The notes under the pieces were generated by a model. The model saw nothing but the letters and a program-made list of their open reading frames with translations. It did not search any database and was not told where the DNA came from. 64,000 nt of DNA, taken from Streptosporangium saharense (lineage in GTDB: Bacteria; Actinomycetota; Actinomycetes; Streptosporangiales; Streptosporangiaceae). The stretch spans positions 124,001 to 188,000 of the forward strand of contig NZ_JACHJP010000011.1 of assembly GCF_014203715.1 (NCBI RefSeq). The letters are read 5' to 3'. This document shows positions 59,414 to 64,000 of the stretch, in pieces (the stretch's first letter is position 1; every line of letters starts with the position of its first letter). The position numbers and the translations under genes were made by a program.

Positions 59414-60212
59414 GGGGGAGTCCAAAGGTCGCCGGGTGGCTGCGGATCTTGTCACGCAGGTCGGCGGGGGCCTCGCCCTCGGTGCGCACCCAGGGGTGGA
59501 GGGGCTCGGTCAGCTCGGGGTTGACGAAGTACATCAGGGACATGCGCCGGTCGAGGCCCAGGTTGCGCACCTGGTGGTCGAGTGCCCCGACCCTGCCCCC
59601 GGTGAGGTCGGCGAGGACGGAGCCCGGCATCAGGACGACCTCGTCGGGAGCCATCTCGACCGGCAGGCACTCCTCTCCCGGCCAGATCTCCAGGCCGGGG
59701 GCGGTGGTGTGGATGACGGTGACCATGTGGCCGTCCTCGTGCCGGTCCTGGAGCAGGTCACGGTCGTCGGCGGCGTGGGTGTAGTTGTTGACCTGCAGGT
59801 AGGAGGCCGCCTCGAACGAGGGCGCCTGCGCCTGCCCGACGATGCCCGCGACGTGGCCGACGACCTCGGAGACGAGCGTGACCAGGTGGCCGCGCCAGGC
59901 GAGCAGCGCGTCCGTCAGCGGGGCCAGTTCCTCGGCGTTCGGCACGAGGTCGAGCCGGTCGGACCACAGGGTGAAGCAGTCGTTGAGGTCGGGCCGCTCC
60001 GCGGTGATCGAGTACTCCATGCCGAGCGGGCGGTAGCCGAAGTTGTAGTCGGCGCTGGCGTAGCGGGCCTTGGTCGCGTCGGGCAGGGCGAAGAAGCTCC
60101 GGCACTCGTCAAGGGCGGTGGCCAGAAGCGTGGCCTCCTTCGCGCCCAGTGTTATGCGCGCATAGCCGACCCCGAGTAGTTCTCGAGCGTAGTCAAGGGT
60201 CTTGTGTGGCAT
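59397..60212 (-). CDS. 2OG-Fe(II) oxygenase, IPNS-like
   Basis: The 271-residue protein belongs to the isopenicillin N synthase-like double-stranded beta-helix oxygenases. The iron ligands read RHEDGHMVTVIH near 165-176 (HxD) and LDHQVRNLG near 225 (distal His), with RRMSLMYF near 236 carrying the 2OG-binding Arg. It would hydroxylate or otherwise oxidise an amino acid. It is the first gene of the cluster. ATG 60212 is preferred; an upstream in-frame ATG at 60254 lacks support. Confidence 0.87.
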   Translation of the reverse strand: MPHKTLDYARELLGVGYARITLGAKEATLLATALDECRSFFALPDATKARYASADYNFGYRPLGMEYSITAERPDLNDCFTLWSDRLDLVPNAEELAPLTDALLAWRGHLVTLVSEVVGHVAGIVGQAQAPSFEAASYLQVNNYTHAADDRDLLQDRHEDGHMVTVIHTTAPGLEIWPGEECLPVEMAPDEVVLMPGSVLADLTGGRVGALDHQVRNLGLDRRMSLMYFVNPELTEPLHPWVRTEGEAPADLRDKIRSHPATFGLPHVPVL

Positions 60213-60515
60213 TTCGAGGATGTCCCCCGTCGTACGAAGGTTTGGCGGTGGCAAATGCCAGGCAGAGCGCGATCGCGCGGCCGTCGGTCACTGGTCTCCC
60301 GACCAGCGCCGCGAGCGAGTGTATAGGAGGTGATCAAAGCAAATAAATGGTGAATTTTCAGATTAAAGTCACCCAAAGTTGCGGCTTCGCTACGCACCTA
60401 AATGACCGCAGACCAACTCGGATATGGCGTACGCGAGGGGAACTCATGTTTTTGGGTTACGGTCACAATCGGAGACCGCTCCGGATAACGCTCTCCCATT
60501 TCCGGGCGGATTGTT

Positions 60516-60531
60516 CGTGGACCGTTCCACG
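60516..60531. promoter_or_regulatory. Dyad CGTGGA-CCGT-TCCACG
   Basis: Perfect 6-bp arms flank a 4-bp spacer inside the divergent promoter region. The overlapping decamer TGGACCGTTC (60518-60527) recurs inverted at 60623-60632, making a two-site operator plausible. Confidence 0.4.
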
Positions 60532-60741
60532 TGGATGAGAACAGCGTTCCCACCCTTTGGGACGCCCCGCTGCGGAGTGGGTTTCGGACAGGCACTTTCT
60601 AATTTATTCGCGTCACTAATGAGAACGGTCCAAGGGAGGGAACAAAGCGATTTCCCCATGGTCAACGGGCTCCCGGCATGGCACACTGATCGCGCGCCGG
60701 GCCCACGCGGTGGACCTTTCGGCGCCGTGGAGCGTCCCGTC

Positions 60742-60777
60742 CTCCCTGTGACCCGCGAACTCCCTGTGACCCGCGAA
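60742..60777 (+). repeat. Tandem 18-bp duplication before the HAD gene
   Basis: CTCCCTGTGACCCGCGAA is repeated exactly, head to tail, 10 bp before the GTG at 60788. It may be a recent duplication that shifts promoter-gene spacing. Confidence 0.75.
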
Positions 60778-60787
60778 GGAACCGACC

Positions 60788-61471
60788 GTGGACCACACCC
60801 CCGAAGTCGCCGTCTTCGACCTGGACGGCACGCTGGTCAGGGGCGAGTGCGGCGAGTGGTTCCTGCGCTGGCTGACGCGGCGGCGGCCGTGGCGCCTGGC
60901 GCTGCTGCTGCCCGCGCTCCCGGTGATCGCCTCACTGCGGGCGCTGCCCACCGTCAGGACGCGCAGGGCCGCCCTGTCGGGACTCTGCTGGTTCGCCACA
61001 GTCGGCAGCGACGACGCCGAGCTCGACCGGCTGGCCGCCGCCTTCGCGGCCGGGCACGCCGGGACCGGCTCGGCGAACCCGATGCGCGCGGGCCTGGAAC
61101 GGCTGCGCGAGCACCTCTCACGGGGCGACCGGGTCGTGATCGCCAGCGGCTCGGGGGCGCGCGTCGTCAGGGCGGTCTGCGCCGAACTCGGGCTGGACGG
61201 CGTGGAGATCGTCGCCACCCGCGAGAGACGGCTGCTCGGCGGGCTCGTGGTCGGCGAGCGCTGCCTCGGCGAGGGGAAGGTCCTCATGCTGCGGGCGGCG
61301 GGGGTGCCGACGCCGTTCGACTACGCCTACTCCGACAGCGTGGCCGACCTGCCGCTGCTGCTGGCCGCCCGGCGCCGTTTCGCGATCAGCCCGTCGGCCC
61401 CCCACCTGCGGCGCATCATGGCCGGGACCGACGGCGACTGCCTGGTCCTGCCGTGGCGGACCGGTCGGTGA
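60788..61471 (+). CDS. HAD-superfamily phosphatase (SerB/HAD-IB type)
   Basis: The 227-residue phosphatase has the four HAD motifs: VAVFDLDGTLVRGECGEWF near 7-25, VIASGSGARV near 118, GKVLMLRAAG near 160, and YSDSVADLPLL near 178. It belongs to the HAD-IB group, which includes phosphoserine phosphatase. The GTG start follows a GCGAAGGAACC ribosome binding site. It is divergent from the biosynthetic cluster and convergent with the YbhB-like gene. Confidence 0.9.
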   Translation: MDHTPEVAVFDLDGTLVRGECGEWFLRWLTRRRPWRLALLLPALPVIASLRALPTVRTRRAALSGLCWFATVGSDDAELDRLAAAFAAGHAGTGSANPMRAGLERLREHLSRGDRVVIASGSGARVVRAVCAELGLDGVEIVATRERRLLGGLVVGERCLGEGKVLMLRAAGVPTPFDYAYSDSVADLPLLLAARRRFAISPSAPHLRRIMAGTDGDCLVLPWRTGR

Positions 61472-61478
61472 GAGGCGC

Positions 61479-62000
61479 TCAGACGCCGTACTCGACGGTG
61501 AGCACCGCGCGGGCCAGGGCGTGGTGGTTGACCGTGCCGGAGAAGATCGCGGCCGTCTGGTCGGGGGTGAGTTCCGTGCTCGCGACCCCGAGGGCGTGGA
61601 CGGCGAAGACGTAGCGGTGCGGCGGCCCAGGAGGCGGGGCGGCCCCGCCGAAGTCGAAGGTGCCGTAGTCGTTGCGCCCGTGGAAGGCGCCCTCCGGCAG
61701 CCCCTTCATGTCGCCGCTGCCCGCGCCGCGCGGCAGCTCGGTCACCCCGGCCGGGATGTCGACCAGCAGCCAGTGCCACCAGCCGCTGCAGGTCGGCGCG
61801 TCGGGGTCGAAGCAGGTGACCGCGTAACTCGCCGTCCCCTCGGGGGCGCCTGACCAGCGCAGGTGCGGGGAGAGGTTGCCGGACTCGTAGACGTGCGTGC
61901 CGGGCAGCACCCCGCCGTCCGCGAGGTCGTCGCTGACGACCTCGAACGCCGGGACCCGGCGCAGGTGGTCATAGGGCAGCGGCGCGCGCTCGGCCATCAT
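61479..62000 (-). CDS. YbhB/YbcL-family (PEBP/Raf kinase inhibitor-like) protein
   Basis: This 173-residue cytoplasmic PEBP-fold protein has NLSPHLRWSGAPEGTASYAVTCFDPDAPTCSGWWHWLLVDIPAGV near 40-82, the family's ligand-binding core. Function in bacteria is not settled; phosphorylated ligand binding is the general role. Start ATG 62000 follows CGGGGGA. A good TTGACA promoter precedes it, back-to-back with the mbtH promoter. Confidence 0.9.
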   Translation of the reverse strand: MMAERAPLPYDHLRRVPAFEVVSDDLADGGVLPGTHVYESGNLSPHLRWSGAPEGTASYAVTCFDPDAPTCSGWWHWLLVDIPAGVTELPRGAGSGDMKGLPEGAFHGRNDYGTFDFGGAAPPPGPPHRYVFAVHALGVASTELTPDQTAAIFSGTVNHHALARAVLTVEYGV

Positions 62001-62046
62001 TCCCCCGTTTCTCTGTCGGGAAGTGCCGACTTCCCGCCGGAAGTGG

Positions 62047-62075
62047 ATTGTTGCTCTGTCCTGACCACCTGTCAA
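62047..62075 (-). promoter_or_regulatory. Promoter TTGACA-N17-AACAAT for the YbhB-like gene
   Basis: On the minus strand TTGACA (62075-62070) and AACAAT (62052-62047) are exactly 17 nt apart. The leader to ATG 62000 is about 40 nt. Confidence 0.55.
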
Positions 62076-62078
62076 GGG

Positions 62079-62109
62079 TTGACAATTCCATAGGACCTGG
62101 GGGCATACT
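62079..62109 (+). promoter_or_regulatory. Promoter TTGACA-N19-CATACT for the mbtH/NRPS unit
   Basis: TTGACA (62079-62084) and CATACT (62104-62109) are separated by 19 nt, longer than ideal. The -35 lies 3 bp from the opposite-strand -35, so the two form TGTCAA-GGG-TTGACA. Confidence 0.45.
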
Positions 62110-62218
62110 CCGCTTTTGGAGCATCAATGGCAAGGCGGGGTTGCCAGTCGGCTTCCGGCGCCACGTGACAATCCTGCGTCCGGCCGACAGACGATTCACA
62201 AACCCGCATCCGACAGCG

Positions 62219-62258
62219 CGGAGTTTCCATGAACAATCCATTCGAGGATGGAAACGTC
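62219..62258 (+). pseudogene. Remnant of an mbtH 5' end
   Basis: ATG 62229 opens with MNNPFEDGN after CGGAGTTTCC, matching the intact mbtH start (CGGAGTTTTC then MSNPFEDED) at about 32 of 38 bases. The similarity stops after nine codons, and the frame then runs into unrelated sequence. It looks like a duplicated, decayed mbtH copy. Confidence 0.5.
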
Positions 62259-62639
62259 ATTTCCCCAACCTGGCCCTCGGCACGGGCCTGCGCTCCTGCC
62301 GGCCCCGTCCTCAGGAATTCCGCCCGCTGCAGATGCCGTACGGCCTCGCCGCCCTCCTGATCGGTTCCCCGGTTCCACCGTCCGAGCCCTGTTTCCCCGC
62401 CATCCACGGCGATCGGCTCGGGTGACCGGTCACCGGGCGTGACCGTCCGGGTGTGATCCCTCCCTCGGCAGGTCGAGGGCGTCCCCCGGATTTCTCTGAC
62501 TTTCTCCTCGTGGGCGAACAGAAATTCACCCGCGAGCTTGTCGGGGGGTGCGGGCCATGAGCCCCCGGCGTTCTCCCGATGCCCTTCCGGCGCTCTTACG
62601 GCGACCGCTGGAAGGACCACACCAGAGTACGGAGTTTTC

Positions 62640-62840
62640 ATGAGCAATCCGTTCGAGGACGAGGACGGGCGTTATCTCGTCCTCGTCAACGCCGAGGGGC
62701 AGCACTCCCTGTGGCCTTTCTCCCTGGAAATTCCCGGGGGCTGGGAGGTCGCGTACGGAGAAAGCGGCAGACGGGACTGTCTCGAATTCGTCGAGGCTAA
62801 CTGGACCGACATGCGGCCTCACGGTCTCCGGACATCGTGA
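62640..62840 (+). CDS. MbtH-family NRPS accessory protein
   Basis: The 66-residue MbtH-like protein has the signature MSNPFEDEDGRYLVLVNAEGQHSLWP at the start and VEANWTDMRPHG at the end, including the conserved tryptophans. MbtH proteins bind adenylation domains and activate or solubilise them. It is followed after 16 bp by the NRPS gene, so it probably serves that enzyme. The upstream CGGAG sequence is the ribosome binding site. Confidence 0.95.
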   Translation: MSNPFEDEDGRYLVLVNAEGQHSLWPFSLEIPGGWEVAYGESGRRDCLEFVEANWTDMRPHGLRTS

Positions 62841-62856
62841 GCGGGCAGGAGATCCG

Positions 62857-64000
62857 ATGAACCCGCCCTCCCGCCGAGAGAGCCTCGCCCGGTTGTTCGA
62901 GGCGCGGGTCGCGGCGGCCCCGGACGCCGAGGCCGTGGTCTGCGGCGCCACCCGCCTGACCGCCGCCGACCTCGACGCCCGCGCCAACGCCCTGGCCCAC
63001 CGCCTGATCGCGGCCGGGGCCAGCACGGAGACCCCCGTCCTGGTCCTACTGGAACGATCCGCCGAAACCGTCATCACCTTGCTCGCCATCGCCAAGGCGG
63101 GCGCCACCTACGTCCCCCTGCATCCGGCCTATCCCTCTGAGCGCATGGAGTGGATCAGGCGGGAGACCGGCGCCAGATTGGCCGTGGCCCACTCCTGGGA
63201 CGGTCTCACCACCCTCCAGGTCACCGGCGAGACCCGTCCCGACAGCCCGGCCCGTGACATCGACCCCCGGCGACTGGCCTACGTCATGTTCACCTCCGGC
63301 TCGACCGGGGTCCCCAAAGGTGTCGCCGTCACCCACCACAACGTCGCGGCCTTCGCCTTCGACCGGCTCTGGCGGGGTCCCGGTCACCGGAGGGTCCTGC
63401 ACCACACGGCGCCGTCCTTCGACGTGTCCATGTACGAGCTGTGGGTGCCGCTGCTCAACGGCGGCACGGTGGTCGTGGCCCCGCCCGGTGTGCTCGACGC
63501 GCCGACCCTGGGCCGGATGCTCAGGCAGGAGCGGCTCACCGGGGTCTTCCTGACGACCGGGCTGTTCAACGTCCTGGCCGAGGGCTCGCCCGAGGTGCTG
63601 GCCGCCGTACCGGAACTGTGGATCGCGGGTGAGGCCGCCTCGCCCGCGGCGGTCGGGCGGGTTCTGGCGGCGGGGGGTGAGGTCCACAACGGCTACGGCC
63701 CGACCGAGACCACGGTCTACGCCACCGCCCACCACGTGACCGAACCCGGCGACGTGGTCCCGATCGGCGCGCCCCTGGACGGCACGGCCGCCTACGTGCT
63801 GGACGACGCGCTGCGTCAGGTGCCGGTCGGGGAGCTGTACCTCGCCGGGGACCACCTGGCCAGGGGTTACCTCGGCAGGCCGGGGCTCACCGCCGAGCGC
63901 TTCGTCGCCGACCCGTACGGCCCGCCGGGCACGCGCATGTACCGCACCGGCGACCTCGTCCGCAGGCTCCCCGACGGCCTCCTCGACTACGTCGGCAGGA
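62857..64000 (+). CDS. Nonribosomal peptide synthetase, adenylation domain (partial)
   Basis: The first 381 residues are an adenylation domain with core motifs AKAGATYVPLHPAYP (A2), MFTSGSTGVPKGVAVTHHN (A3), PSFDVSMYELW (A4), HNGYGPTETTVYA (A5), GELYLAGDHLARGYLG (A6), MYRTGDLVRR (A7) and the start of A8 (GLLDYVGR). The gene runs off the right edge, so no condensation or carrier domain is visible. The A domain starts at the very N-terminus, so this is a starter or first-module synthetase. ATG 62857 has a CAGGAGATCCG ribosome binding site. Confidence 0.94.
   Translation, partial: MNPPSRRESLARLFEARVAAAPDAEAVVCGATRLTAADLDARANALAHRLIAAGASTETPVLVLLERSAETVITLLAIAKAGATYVPLHPAYPSERMEWIRRETGARLAVAHSWDGLTTLQVTGETRPDSPARDIDPRRLAYVMFTSGSTGVPKGVAVTHHNVAAFAFDRLWRGPGHRRVLHHTAPSFDVSMYELWVPLLNGGTVVVAPPGVLDAPTLGRMLRQERLTGVFLTTGLFNVLAEGSPEVLAAVPELWIAGEAASPAAVGRVLAAGGEVHNGYGPTETTVYATAHHVTEPGDVVPIGAPLDGTAAYVLDDALRQVPVGELYLAGDHLARGYLGRPGLTAERFVADPYGPPGTRMYRTGDLVRRLPDGLLDYVGR

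Larger units (their letters stand above)
60213..60787. other. 575-bp divergent promoter region of the biosynthetic cluster
   Basis: This AT-rich gap separates the 2OG-oxygenase gene (minus) from a HAD gene (plus). The AT-rich island at 60335-60430 probably holds the cluster promoter. Several dyads (60516-60531; a 10-bp inverted pair at 60518-60527 and 60623-60632) and an 18-bp tandem repeat (60742-60777) are present. Short open frames in it have no ribosome binding sites and no recognisable precursor peptide. Confidence 0.6.
62001..62639. other. 639-bp divergent region upstream of mbtH
   Basis: It holds two back-to-back -35 boxes (62070-62084), the candidate promoters, and a decayed mbtH 5' end (around 62229). 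The sequence 62260-62540 has no coding frame with a ribosome binding site. The intact mbtH gene follows. Confidence 0.6.

Noticed and set aside
60424..60790. Precursor peptide or protein in the divergent region (frames on both strands)
   Set aside because: None has a ribosome binding site, biased codon use or a leader-core pattern. The plus-strand frame from 60424 runs out of frame through the HAD gene.

Overview
This is a high-GC window from a filamentous actinomycete. RbpA with a sigma-R-type promoter, a WhiB protein, a DUF574-type SAM methyltransferase, many GTG and TTG starts, and frequent -10 boxes placed just upstream of start codons all fit Actinobacteria; Streptosporangiales or a relative is my inference and cannot be proven from the sequence alone. 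No rRNA, tRNA, CRISPR array, insertion sequence or phage gene was seen.

The left part (1-33 kb) is mixed chromosomal housekeeping and accessory genes. It holds the end of purB, an RND exporter divergent from a MarR regulator, an MFS transporter, and an unusual secreted subtilisin whose catalytic domain is split by a seven-bladed RCC1-like propeller. Next come VOC/AraC, nucleotidyltransferase and GNAT genes, a WYL regulator, a cysteine-less HesB-like protein, and a secreted intradiol dioxygenase fused to a CBM5/12 module. A methyltransferase/flavin monooxygenase pair, DUF427, DUF72 and WhiB follow, then an orphan response regulator, a degenerate kinase N-lobe membrane protein, a MoxR-DUF58-VWA operon, RNA methyltransferases, a glycerophosphodiesterase and a UMF1-type transporter.

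At 33-43 kb, rbpA follows a near-consensus sigma-R promoter. After a LysR/amidase pair comes a tightly overlapped five-gene operon: polar amino-acid ABC transporter (three genes), N-acyl-D-amino-acid deacylase, and a class A beta-lactamase-like hydrolase with no signal peptide. It diverges from a lysA-type decarboxylase across a 31-bp near-perfect palindrome. This looks like a D-amino-acid scavenging locus. A SodC-like protein follows.

At 43.5-60.2 kb, 18 co-directional minus-strand genes, mostly overlapping, form what appears to be an uncharacterised biosynthetic gene cluster. In transcription order these are: 2OG-Fe(II) oxygenase, ATP-grasp ligase, APH-like kinase, fold-III PLP decarboxylase, HprK-like P-loop kinase, NAD epimerase, a 103-aa protein, GMC oxidoreductase, ABC exporter (ATPase and permease), nucleotidyltransferase, a 175-aa unknown, SRPBCC cyclase-like protein, class III aminotransferase, acyl-CoA dehydrogenase-like protein, ACP, ketosynthase and a thioester-reductase-like SDR. 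A free ACP and ketosynthase with an amino-acid ligase and decarboxylase suggest carrier-bound amino-acid or amino-acyl chemistry without a modular megasynthase.

At 60.8-64 kb are a HAD phosphatase and a YbhB-like protein, then an mbtH gene (preceded by a decayed 5' remnant of a second mbtH) and the start of an NRPS that runs off the right edge. The NRPS may belong to the same natural-product region as the minus-strand cluster.
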